DNA from: Apostichopus japonicus
Lineage: Eukaryota; Echinodermata; Holothuroidea; Aspidochirotida; Stichopodidae
Length of the DNA: 64,000 bases
Direction: 5' to 3'
Assembly: GCF_037975245.1 (NCBI RefSeq)
Contig: NC_092578.1
Coordinates: 7,095,501 to 7,159,500, forward strand
Every line of letters starts with the position of its first letter. Position 1 is the stretch's first letter. Shown here piece by piece: positions 36,816 through 47,693 of the stretch. Under the pieces are notes generated by a model. It searched no databases. It was not told where the DNA came from and saw only the letters and a list, made by a program, of their open reading frames with translations. A program made the position numbers and the translations under genes.

Positions 36816-37434
36816 ACATATATACAGCAAGTACTACTGGTGTTGAACAATTGAAGAATGCACACTCGTCATTGCATAAAATCAAAGTCTGGAAGTGTTT
36901 GGATTTGGGACATTCCAAAGATAAATGATTTTTGTAACTGCTAGATAAGAAACATTATCAATAGTGCTTGAATATTTCTATATTTGTTGTTGTTCTATAA
37001 CAGATCAAGACTAAAATTCTGTTAAAAATCACTCTTTAATTGACTTAATGAAAACGAAATCCAGAAGTGACGTTATTCCATTTTTCCAAATTTGCCACAA
37101 AAACAAAGAACAGAAAACAAAACAAAAAAATCCCAAATAGAACCTTTTTATTCAGATAGAATGCCAAATTCCAAAATTAGCCTTTAATTGGTCTTTATGT
37201 TATCCCAAGAGATTCGTTACACTGTGTTTCCCTCAGAGCATTACGTCAAGTTACTTTCCATTCACTGCAGCACAAACATGCACTCGTATGAAATATCTGT
37301 GAATATCAGTTTCTTCTTCACAACTCTGACTCGAGATAACTGTTAATTTTGGTTTGAAAGAAGTAATGATAACGACAGAAAAAGACACGTAATCATTCTG
37401 ATATATTCATCCCTGGTTGTTTTGCATCTATCAG

Positions 37435-37517
37435 ATGGACCTCACGCTGTTTGGAAGAAATCTCACGACAACCACCTTAATGTGAATAATCCACGTTCTC
37501 GCTCTCCAAGCCCACAG
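37435..37517 (+). CDS. RAPGEF4: Epac2-like exon E: Ser/Pro/Arg-rich linker between CNB-A and DEP
   Basis: The acceptor is GCATCTATCAG at 37434 and the donor is GTGAGT at 37518; 83 nt. The first two bases complete an Asn codon with the last base of exon D. It encodes NGPHAVWKKSHDN and then a basic, Ser/Pro-rich tail, NPRSRSPSPQ, which looks unstructured. Vertebrate Epac2 also has a poorly conserved linker here. No domain can be named. The call depends on phase compatibility and open frame. Confidence 0.62.
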
Positions 37518-37756
37518 GTGAGTCCGCCACACTTCTAATGACTTTTATCTTTATTTTGTTAGGTTGTGTTTTATGTCGAGTTGCTTATGAAATGAGAGAG
37601 AAAAAAACACTCATTGTCAACATTAAAGATTCAGAGATTGCATGGTCTAGAAACTATATCTTAGGGCAGCCTTTCTTGCACTCAGCATAGATGACTACAA
37701 TGATATGGCATAATGGGTTGTGTGTTAAAGGGATAATCTGGTGGCAGACGATAATT

Positions 37757-37905
37757 TACTTTGTTCCTTGCTTACCTGTCTCCCCACAACCTTAGCACTC
37801 GTTCTATCATGCCTAGGACAAACTGGTAACCTTTTAACACTGTGCACCCTCTATGACGGACCCCTTCGGTCAATGCCCTTCCTTCTCATTCTACCATCCA
37901 AAGGG
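37757..37905 (+). repeat. Old dispersed repeat (CTTACCTGTCTCC family)
   Basis: CTTGCTTACCTGTCTCCCCA, then ACTGGTAACCTTTTAACACT and GTGCACCCTCTATGACGGAC. Related to the inverted copy at 8816-8935 and to weaker copies at 2845-2990, 5610-5710 and 59620-59755. Class unknown. Confidence 0.5.
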
Positions 37906-37944
37906 CCTACATTGTTCGTTTTTTTTGTGTGGATTATTTTTTGA

Positions 37945-38350
37945 CTACGTTCGATTGATTGGAACGTTCCTTAGGCAGACAATAAACAACATAGCTTCAT
38001 AACAGAAAACTGTTACGCATTGTTAGTTGAAAACTCTCTCACAATCTCTTGTCCCTAGAAAGATTAGAAATAGTATTTTCCTCTGTGAATAAATGAATTA
38101 AATATTCATAAAGAAAACGATGAACATTTTCAACCGAACTACCGTGATGACATCATTCCCACTGCGCTGTTAATGGGCAGATGCAGTCACAAAAATATCA
38201 TCAAATTTGAAAAAATTCATATCTTGGTCAAACAAATTACCCATAAGTATGTAGTGGCTTTGACCTAAAGATGCAGAATTGTTTTATTTGTCATAACTAA
38301 GTACTGAACTTCAGCCTCCCCATCATCCCCTTAGACTTTGTTGTCCAGCC
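37945..38350 (+). repeat. Diverged dispersed repeat with GATGACATCATTC box
   Basis: CTGTTACGCATTGTTAGTTG and GTGATGACATCATTC(C/A)C with an AAATTTGAAA-type follow-up recur in the same order around 39945-40400. A GATGTCATGATGACATCA stretch near 16030 may be related. Similarity is low, so this is tentative. Confidence 0.4.
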
Positions 38351-39143
38351 ACTGTAACTGACGTGCCTTTGAGGGTTTAAAGAAACTGAGAAAGTAAAAT
38401 GGAAGTGAACATGCGATTTCAAAGTTTTTCTCTGTATATTAGTCCCATTCTCTTGCCGTCCTCTTCCACTTCTTAACCCCTACCCTAATCCCCTGCCACC
38501 CCCCAAATGTAGCCCCTCCCCCACCTGTAGCCCCTTCCCCAGATTCCCCAGGTCCACTGCATGTTCTCAAAGCTGAAAGTGTGCTGAGTTTTTGTTTTGA
38601 GACCTGTCCGAGGTAATACAAGAACTTCGGTGCCGTGAACAAGGCCTTTTGCCTGATCACATTACAATCTTACTTAATGTCATATCCTGCGGATAGTTCT
38701 TTGGACAATCTGCAGACCTAAAACTCATGCGCTGACATTAATTTACTACGAGAATGCCAAGCCGAAATCTTGACGGTGACAGTTTCAATTCGGCGACGAC
38801 CACGAATGAATAAAACAGATCCAGTTTCATAAGTATTAAGTTTGACAGAGATGGTGTAACATGTCAACAGCGTGTGTACTTTTCAAATTAAATTTGATCT
38901 GTTACCAAACAGGGTTGACCTTTAGCCAAAGTATGACTGTCTATCATGAGCAAACGGAAGACCATCGTGAATGATAAAATATAGAAATAAGAAGCAAATA
39001 ATCCAGAAAGAAAGGTCCATTTCACAAAATCTGATTTTTAACAATCACGATCTCATTTACAATTGTAGGAAATATCTGTAAGAGGCCTAACTTTAGAATC
39101 TGTACCATATGAATGGGAAAGCTTACTCAGAATCGGCAGAATA

Positions 39144-39201
39144 AGGTTAGGGGTTAGGAAGTAGGGTTAGGGAGTAGGGTTAGGGGTTAGGAATTAGGGT
39201 C
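39144..39201 (+). repeat. Interstitial telomere-like TTAGGG variants
   Basis: Repeated GGTTAGGGGTTAGG and AGTAGGGTTAGGG words. This resembles degenerate metazoan telomere repeat, short and imperfect. It may be a chance minisatellite or a repaired break. Confidence 0.55.
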
Positions 39202-40787
39202 GAATGGTACGGATTCTAAATTAGAACTGTGTAGAGATGCTCATGCATATGTTATCACGTTTAATGCCAAAGTATTCCTCATTAGGGAAACATAATTTAG
39301 GAATGAATGTTGCTATTGTCTTTCATGGGTAGACAAACCCAACCACCGTATTTAGTTTATATGCCAGTGACCTCTGTGAAGAACAATCTCAGCCCTCAAA
39401 CAGCTTAGAAATATATTTTTACCATTCGTGAGATATAGTAGGTTAAATGTCATGTCTGGGAGCAACCATTTGTTGAAATAGATGAAGTGCACAGACAATA
39501 TGATTTCAAAAAGATATTTTAGGCATTTCTAAAAAAGTTAAACAAGTTCTAAGAAAGGACCACTGCTCAGCATATCTGCACATGAGTATTTTAGTTATTA
39601 GGCAATGGGATTCTTTGTTTATGCATGATTTCCCATAATATTAGCATGCAGCAACATTATAGGCTGTTCTGCATGCAGCTAATATTTGCATTAGTTGGAA
39701 AGGACCATGCATATTCAATGACAGAAATCAGTTTGCCTAGTTGATTATAGGTGTCACAACAATTTGATAAATGTTATAAAGTTTTCTCATTTGAAGTTTA
39801 TTGAAGCACGCCATAGTTGCCATAGAGATGTCTCACTCAATTCCAGCTATAGGCAGAATTATTCCTAAATTTAAATTTCACATAATGCATATTCATCATG
39901 TTCCTGCAACAGACTATTTGACACTCATATGGCACAGAAAGAATACCGCACACTGTTAGTTGAAAAGTCCATGTCAAATATCTTGTCTGTAACTCAAGAT
40001 ACGGTTGATTAAATGGAACCTATTTTGACTGGCTGAACCTTTGATACTTCCCTGGAGTGGATCGTAATAGTCTGTGATGTCACATCATAAAAGTTTCTTC
40101 AACAAAGTTTACTTTCGTGTTATATAACTTTTCGTTGATTTATCCTTGAAATGCGTCACCTTTGGGTTATGTTTGTTTAGTCATCAATGTCCTCAGTAGT
40201 TAGAATTTCATAAAAATACAACTTTTATTTATAAAAATATTACTTTCATCTGTAAACGATTGAGCTAAATATTACATAGGAATTTAAAAAAAAAAATTTT
40301 TTTAGCTGAAATGCTGTGATGACATCATTCACGATACTGTTGCCAGATTCATAAACAACATATCAACAAATTTGAAAGATTCATCCATTTTCCATGCAAA
40401 ATGCCATGAGAATGCAGAAAATTTACCAGGATATTTGTAAAGCCATGAATACCCCTTTAATAAATTATTAGCATCCGGCAGTCTCCAGATCTTGTTTTTA
40501 GACTGACTGGTGTCTAATTATGTTTGAATATCACATGACTTTGTCAAAAAGGTCTTAAAACAGCACAATCCAACCCAAAATGAAGCCTCATGTTCTGATC
40601 GTAAGGGTTTTGCATAGCAAAATATTTCGTTGAAGATTACCTTCATAAGATTACCTTCGTAATAGACAATGCATGCTTATCTGCCGTTGGGAAAATTTCA
40701 TAAAGTCATATGTTATTATGACATGAGACTTCAAAAAAGAAAACAAAAGATTTGATCATTTGAAAGTTGAAACAAGAATTATTTGAA

Positions 40788-40890
40788 TATAATAATAATA
40801 ATAATAATCGGCAGTTATTTTTACGACGCTTAAGCGACCATAAATGAAGGAGAAACCCGCAAGGGCTTATGGATTACAACTTACACGATA
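40788..40890 (-). repeat. Probable retroelement 3' end, (ATT)n tail, minus strand
   Basis: On the minus strand GCGTCGTAAAAATAACTGCC runs into (ATT)n. The layout, a conserved terminal word followed by an ATT microsatellite, matches LINE/SINE 3' ends like that at 35165. No coding part is visible. Confidence 0.45.
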
Positions 40891-41577
40891 TAAAGACATT
40901 CCCAAGCTATTCTACACCAGTCGGCTTTAAGACACATTTTAGATGATATGAAATTCAATAAATTATTCCCAAACTTAAAATACACCACTGGATTAATATG
41001 TTTTAAGAAGTTACTAAATTTAGAGCAGAATGCACCTTTGGCTCAAAAGTAATGTATTCCATTAAAATTTCTCTCTTGCCAGGAAGCTCTTGCCATGGGG
41101 AAGGAAAAATAAAATCTAAGAGTGTCATCATTAAAAATGACAAAGTATATTAACTGGATTGAAGAATTTTGAAAAATATGAGTGGGTGTTGTTAGTAGGC
41201 AAAGATTTTTGAATGCCATGAAATTGATTCAAACGAACAGATCTATCGTCAGGGCTGCTTGTTAAACAATCACAATAAATTTACGTTTGTTTGTATCATC
41301 TTGATGCGTTTCATATATATTGAAACATTTTCCGATCAATTTGAAAGCATTTCTTGGCTAAGTTTCCCTCTGGTTGATAATCCTAAAGATACAAATTGCA
41401 ACAAAGTATGTATTAAATGTTACTTTTAGACTTTTACACAAGCTTTCCACCTTTGGCCAACAGTTTTGACCAAATCTTGCAAGTATTTAGTCCAAGATTA
41501 AAATTACAAGTGATCAATCCAAGAAACATTTACTACAAGCCTAGATTTTAGCCCACTTGCTAGAAAAATGCAAGTGC

Positions 41578-41650
41578 TTAAAATATCTACTGGCTCAATA
41601 TATCTACTGACTAAAATATCTACTGGTTAAAATTATCTACTGGCTAAAAA
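41578..41650 (+). repeat. Short tandem repeat AAAATATCTACTGGCT
   Basis: Four adjacent imperfect units of about 16-18 bp. No gene. Confidence 0.65.
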
Positions 41651-42989
41651 TCCAGAAAGTTCCCACTCAGCATTTACCTGAATTACAACACACTTACTGC
41701 ATGTACCGGCATAAATTGTGGGAACAGCCCAATAAACAATTACTGATAACCATCAGTAATATAAATGTTTATGTTAGGTTACGAGATATCATTCCGAAAT
41801 TTGGACCGATGATAGTTCACTAACTTTATCATGTGTTTATGTTCTTTATGTCTACTGGCAAAAAAAGTGAAAGTACAATTTCTTTTCTTTTCTACAATGG
41901 CAAAATCCACCGGCATTTTAGCCTCAGTAAATAGCTCCAATTTTGAAGCCTGCATTTAGATTTTTTGATGAAGGTTTTACTGAGCTTATAGTGATCGATG
42001 ATTCCAATTTATTCTCAATCTTTCTTTATCCAGATAAGACCAATTTTTTTTTGGTCTGTTCATCACATTTCACATCAAAAAGCTTTGAAAATGATACTAG
42101 ACTTTTATGTCATTCTTTAGCATGAAACTTGACTTATTCAACCTGGTGTAGAACTACACTATATGACATTATGTGATTAAATAGGCATTGTTATATCATC
42201 ATGCAGAAAAATATTTGCATAAAAGACGCAAAACTTTTAAACTGCCCCCAATTCCATGGTATTGTTTAAAGTCACATTTGGGGTTACTAATATTCCCTCT
42301 TCACCGGCCCCCCTAATCCTTAACCACTGAGAAATTAAAAAAAAGGAAAATAAAAAAAAATATAAAAATATAAAAATTTAATCAGCCAGTGTTTCCTGGA
42401 AATTTACTGATAAAGTTCTAAGCTTTTTTTCCCTGAAGTAGATGAAATTGATTAATTGTAAAACAAATTTAATAAAGAGAAGACAAATGAACCTTTTGTT
42501 TGTCTTAAATTCATAAATTTAATCTTGCTCTATAGTTGATGGGCAGCGTTTCCTTGTTTCAGGAAATTTAAACATATGAAGAATTCTGGAAGTGACTGAG
42601 GCCTTGTCTGAACTACATTCCCCCTGCCCCCCCCAAAAAAAATACTGCTTCATAAACCATATAAAGCAATGTATTGCATGATAAATTATGCGCTGATTGT
42701 CTCTATTGGCAAAGTGTATATGAAAATGATGCCAAATTACATCAAAAGTAATTCTTCTATATTCTAGTTGATAAAAAAGATCCCAGCCTAGTTGATACAC
42801 AAATTTCTTCATTATGATAAGTATTAGTTGGTGTACATGTTAGTTGATGAGGGAATGCTAATTTAACCAAGCTTGTGCATTGCATCAAGTTTTACTGTGA
42901 CAATTTTCATGTTAACTATAAGTTAAAGCTGTCTTCTGTGCTGAATTCATAACAATCTGGTGATGTGCGTCCGTACCTGAATGATAAGA

Positions 42990-43205
42990 CACTGTTGAAA
43001 GTAAAAGCTGCAGTAGCTGCAAACTCCCCTGCAGCAAGGCTGCATCAATATAAAATATTAGAGATTATCTCCGCAGACCAGTTGTGCCTTACTGTGTAAA
43101 CCACATGCGGTGCCTGTTATGTGAAACTGCAGAGCACAAAAGGTAACATGCTATGCAGCTTGGCTGCAAGATGCTGCAGCCCCCTCAGTATCCTTCTTTG
43201 GACAT
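42990..43205 (-). repeat. GCTGCAG-rich dispersed repeat, copy 3, inverted
   Basis: The reverse complement reads GAAGGATACTGAGGGGGCTG through GCAGTTTCACATAACAGG and ends with GCAGCCTTGCTGCAGGGGAG and a GCAGCTACTGCAGC box. It is the uninterrupted form of 4210-4812. Its left end leads into a tandem array. Confidence 0.68.
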
Positions 43206-43600
43206 AACACATGTGCCTATATGAAAAATAGAGATCGCTGGAAACAAAACCTGATGCCACTGACCAACAGCATTATAAGTTACGTACATTCCAAACACAT
43301 GGAGCTGGGCTGCATGAGGCTGCAGCCCCTCAGTGTCCTACTTTTGACATAACACATGTGCCTATATGAAAGATAGAGATCGCTAGAAAGAAAACCTGGT
43401 GCCAATGACCGACGGCATTATAAGTTACGTACATTCCAAACACATGGAACTTGGCTGCAGGATGCTGCAGCCCCCTCAGTGTCCTACTTTTGACATAATA
43501 TGTGTGCCTATATGAAAGATAGAGATAGCTGGAAACAAAACCTGATACCACTGACCGACGGCATTATAAGATACGTACATTCCAAACACGACCTGGTGCC
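43173..43600 (+). repeat. ~145-bp tandem array, three units
   Basis: GCTGCAGCCCCCTCAG (or GCTGCAGCCCCTCAG) begins at 43173, 43319 and 43464. Each unit continues with ACATGTGCCTATATGAAA-like and TTATAAGTTACGTACATTCC words. The array grows out of one end of the GCTGCAG repeat, so that end and its flank were amplified together. Confidence 0.82.
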
Positions 43601-43843
43601 TTCAAACGGTTGTGCAGAGCAATTATGTAAGGTGGTCTGTTTGGACAGTCAGATGATAGGGTTTCTATTTTATGAATGCTAGAAATGAAATGGAAAGCAA
43701 AGAATCAGGGTAACAAGTAAACTACATTAATGAGTCCCCTTGTTTGGAGAATGTGATTGGATTTATGTTATTAACACCGAAATGGAACGTAATCATTGTG
43801 GTATGTATGACGTATAGATGCATCAATTGATAAGAAAGGATTT

Positions 43844-43921
43844 TGTAAAAGTAAGTTGGCCTGACGTTTCGATCCTAGGATCGATCCTAGGATCGAAACG
43901 TCAGGCCGACTTACTTTTACA
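43844..43921. repeat. 78-bp near-perfect palindrome
   Basis: Arms of 39 bp meet at TCGA (43881-43884) with a single mismatch (43857 against 43908) and no spacer. Each arm carries AAAAGTAAGT(T/C)GGCCTGAC and GTTTCGATCCTAGGA. It is built from two head-to-head copies of the CCTGACGTTTCGATCC family, and the right side continues to about 43982 with the complement of the CTGTTAGCAAACTGCTTATC part. Confidence 0.88.
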
Positions 43922-45166
43922 CATTCTTTTACACAGGCTCTCTAGTGGATAAGCAGTTTGCTAACAGTTTAATTTTATTTTGAAGAAAGGATTTTATCTG
44001 TTTGTAGAATGCGATTAAGATGTATATATTATAAATTTTAATAAACTGAAATGGATCCCAAATCATTGAGGTAAACAAATAAGATAATTTTCATACTAGA
44101 TCCCTTTAAAACAGTAGTCAACGTTCATGCTGCTGGTTAATAGCGCAGCCATTTTAGCTCCAATTAAGTTTTGAACCATATGTTACAAATTGTGTTGTTT
44201 ACACAATCCACTTCTATTCAGTTATTTATTATGCACAAAGTGACAATAGTAGGATATTAATTTTTTTGTTTTTGGTTCAAAGAGAATTTTTTTTCCCCCC
44301 ACTTCAAACCAATTTTTTTTTTTTTAAGTCTTTTTTTTTCATGATACAGTTCTAAGGATATTTCTAAATTAAGCTAACCTGGGAATTCTAGTTGACTGGG
44401 TTTGTTATTGGGTACCTTGAAAAAAAATAAAGGAGCAAAGGCAATATATCCATTAACTGTATGATTAATGATACAGACTTACAGTATTACAAACTCCACT
44501 AAAAAATAAAAATGCATGGTGGGTGTGTTTAAGTTATATACTATAAAGTCTACGTTGTTCAATCCATTTCCATTAGTTATCATTTATTAATGTCGTAATT
44601 AGCATTGGCATGCACATATGGAACGGTTTTTAGCATGGGCACGGATATTACGGACGATATAAAGCATTCAGAACAGGATTGAAAGCTGAGGTTTCATGTT
44701 TGGAAAAATTAAAGGTAAGAATTTCATCGTAGAAATGTCCTGCTTTAGACGAATGTCTCTTTTTTTCCTGTTTTTCTGCTTTCATGTCAACTTATAGCAG
44801 AATTGTACATAAAACACTGTATTGTTGTTACATTTCTGTACAGTTTAAAATATAGTTTATGGAATTTAATGAATTGGTATCAGTAAACGCAAAATAATTA
44901 ATATGGTATTACTTTTACATTAAGCTTGTCAGTTGTGTGAGAGAAGGTCAATGACAAAGTCACGAGGGACTGAAACTGCGGACAGTTCATGTATGCTCAG
45001 CGGTAAATGTTATCCACATGCATCTTCTTTTGTTAAATGAGACACAATCCTGCAAGTAACCACCTAGTTTAAATTCTCTAATGAAAGTCATATTATTTCC
45101 TACAAAGGTTACTATAGAATTATATTGTACAGGAGAAGTTAACAAAAATCAGAGCCAAGAAACATT

Positions 45167-45240
45167 TGGCAAGCACAGGATGGAAACCAGTGACCTCATG
45201 ATAACAAATTCTGTGCTCTACAAACTGAGCTATCTTGCCC
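45167..45240 (-). pseudogene. tRNA-like pseudogene or tRNA-derived SINE head
   Basis: On the minus strand 74 nt start GGGCAAGATAGCTCAGTTTG and end CTTGCCA. The acceptor stem pairs in six of seven positions, and the D-stem GCTC/GAGC and A-box TAGCTCAGTTTG are good. The T-stem (CACTGG/CCTGTG) has one mismatch. The B-box GGTTTCCATCC departs from the consensus, and the anticodon stem does not pair well. Probably decayed. Confidence 0.6.
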
Positions 45241-45254
45241 TTTATTAGTTGGTG

Positions 45255-45425
45255 GTAAATGCCTGTGCAGCCGATTCGTTGCTAGGGACGCCGGTCAAAG
45301 GTCACGGTACCTTGCATTATACTTTACCATGTAACGAGGGATCCTACCCGGTCTATTCTCGAAGGGGAGGGGCAGCAGCTGACCCTCTATAAAGCCCTTC
45401 CCTCTGTTCTTACTGCTATGTTTTT
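45255..45425 (+). promoter_or_regulatory. Possible TATA-containing internal promoter (tentative)
   Basis: A patch richer in G and C than its surroundings contains GAAGGGGAGGGGCAGCAGCT, an E-box-like CAGCTG, then CTATAAAGCCC near 45389-45400 and a pyrimidine-rich stretch. The arrangement resembles an SP1-type site, E-box and TATA box. It lies between the CNB-A exons and the DEP exon. Vertebrate Epac2 has a shorter isoform, from an internal promoter, that lacks CNB-A. No transcript evidence; chance is possible. Confidence 0.25.
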
Positions 45426-45990
45426 TTTTTTCTGTAGTAAAGTGGTTTTACTTAATACCACTATCCCTCTTATATTGTCATATCATAAAGTTTTCCTTTT
45501 CGAAATAATTTACTACTTCGACATAATGAATGACAGCAGTAACAAATATACGACCACGATTAAAACATAAACCGAAATTCACGGTTTTGAATACGACATA
45601 AATGTAAAAAAAAGAGAGAAAAAACAAAATGACACATTCTCGGGGACAAGCTGGCTTTCTCAAGACTGTAATTTAGCAACCATGCCCGCTGCTAATTTCG
45701 CTTTGAGTGTATAAAGTATAGCAGCACTTTCTAAAAGCCGACGTCGACTAGATGATGTAATTTGGATTTAAATCTCCTCTCGATCAAACGGCTTCCGGCG
45801 GCAAAGGGACGACAAAACGTCGGCGTGTAGTCTGAGAAGCAGATCGGTTTGCCTCTAGTCAGCGAGGTAAAGGGTAACGTCAACTCTGATGAAACTTTTC
45901 AGCGAGAGCTCGTATTTTTATTTCTCGGTAGACGTTTTAGTTTCTTTCCTTGACTGTTTTTTCTGCCAGCTATAAATTTACCTGGAGTGT

Positions 45991-46017
45991 CATGATGATG
46001 ATGATGATCATCATCAT
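45991..46017. repeat. ATGATGATG/CATCATCAT hairpin
   Basis: Alternating ATG triplets run straight into their complement, giving a perfect inverted repeat of about 24 bp with no spacer. Likely a slippage product. Confidence 0.7.
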
Positions 46018-47041
46018 AGCTAACAGATATATGTGTTGCCAGATATGTTAAAAACTATAAGTATAAGCTGAGAACTTTCGTAGGAAGTTATTCACCTCTT
46101 GTCATATTCTTCCTTTAAAGGAATATGCAGTATGATGATCTGTAATCTGGAGATATAAATTTCATGAATGATTTAAACATTAAAAGCTGTAAATGATTGG
46201 ATAATATCCATTTTTTTATTCCCTATTCTTTTTCATCATTTTGTCAATTTTATGTCTTTACTTGAGTTTCTATTTCCATGGCAACTGTCAAACACTTTCT
46301 ACACAGTAAATGGTCGGATTACTTTTCTATCATTTTGCCAATTTTAAAATCTCACAATTATTAATTTTCTGTGAGCAAAAATATGCACACATGTAATAGA
46401 CATTATAATGATGAGATAACAATATTTTGTTTTTTATCATTTTGGGGAAACTTGAAACATCAATTGATTTCCAATTTGATAGTATCGTGATTGCTGTCTG
46501 TTTAATTGTTAGATTATACTTAGTTTTTTGGTTTTTTTGTGTGTGGGTGTGTGTTATGAAATACAAGCTAGTGGACTGATTGTAATGGTTTTTTATTGAT
46601 ATGCAACATATCAAAATTAATGTTGATTAAAAATAAAGATTTTCCCGACATGAATATTTTAGTTATAGATTTAGCTGAATTCTAGCCTACACCACTATAA
46701 TGGATTTTTTTCTATCACTAATTTTTTTTTTGGTGAGAGGTGTTGTGGTTGTAGTGTGGGTGGGCCTTGAATCTGCAGGCTGTCTTATTCAACACATGTA
46801 CATTAAGAAATGTAGGGTGAATATGAGATGAAAAGTTTCAGGTGGATAGTTTTTATTTGTATCTTAACTTCATAGTCACCCATCATTGAATGTATGTATG
46901 TATATGCATGTATGTATGTATGTATGTAGTTTAGATCCTCCTGAAAGCAGGAACTCGCGAAGAAGCCTCATTGGCTTATCAAAGCCGCAAGCTGACCGAA
47001 GTCAGTTTCTTACGTTCATATTTAACGTCCATGATTATGAA

Positions 47042-47693
47042 CATAGGCGTAGGAGCCTGATTTGATTTGGGGGGGCTGTAACGACTTGCCCGAAAATATT
47101 ACCAAAATTTTTCGCGCGCTACGCGCGCGTTCAACATCTTAATGTGCTATCATATAGCCATTAATCGGTTATTACATCACATGCCGATAACCGATGAACG
47201 CATATATGACACGCACAATGAGATGTTAAACGCGGGCGGAACGCGCGAAAAATTTTGGTAATATTTTTTGGGTTTTAAAAATTTTGGTTGTATTTTCCCT
47301 CTTATTACCATTCCATATTGGTTATAACTATTGGGGAAGTCGTTACAATAATAACGATAATAATAATTTCAGTTTAACCATTGAAAAACACATTGCCAAT
47401 TATTATTCTTTCCGTAGGTGCCCGAAAAATTCTCAGCATATTGCCCGAATTTTCACCCCCCCCCAAAAAAAATGAAAAACACATTGCAAGTTATTCATCT
47501 TTCAGTAGGTGCCCGAAAAATTCTCAGCATATTGCCCGAATTTTCAGCCCCCCAAAAAATGAAAAACACATTGCAATCTTTTCTTCTTTCAGTAGGTGCC
47601 CGAAAAATTCTCAGCATATTGCCCGAATTTTCACCAAAAATTTTGTTTGGGGGGGCTGCAGCCCCCCCAGCCCCCCCGCCTCCTACGCCTATG
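47042..47693 (+). mobile_element. MITE with CATAGGCGTAGGAG ends and 8-bp TSD, inside a SINE
   Basis: ATTATGAA lies at 47034-47041 and 47694-47701. The ends CATAGGCGTAGGAG and CTCCTACGCCTATG are exact 14-bp inverted repeats. An 8-bp duplication fits hAT-like integration. The interior has a ~200-bp imperfect palindrome (CCAAAATTTTTCGCGCG near 47102 against CGCGCGAAAAATTTTGG near 47245) and three tandem ~80-bp units with GGTGCCCGAAAAATTCTCAG. The open frames here come from the tandem units. No transposase. Confidence 0.87.
47385..47640 (+). repeat. Three ~80-bp tandem units inside the MITE
   Basis: Each unit has AAAAACACATTGC, GTAGGTGCCCGAAAAATTCT, CAGCATATTGCCCGAATTTT and a C-run followed by an A-run. 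Differences are mainly in homopolymer length. Confidence 0.85.

Larger units (their letters stand above)
32712..37434 (+). other. Intron D-E (4.7 kb)
   Basis: It contains a 141-bp tandem repeat (33073-33425), an inverted SINE (33827-34215), the 3' end of a CR1/L2-like LINE (34875-35205) and a minisatellite split by a mobile repeat (36490-36815). From 35210 to 36480 and from 36820 to 37430 I see nothing recognisable. Confidence 0.7.
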
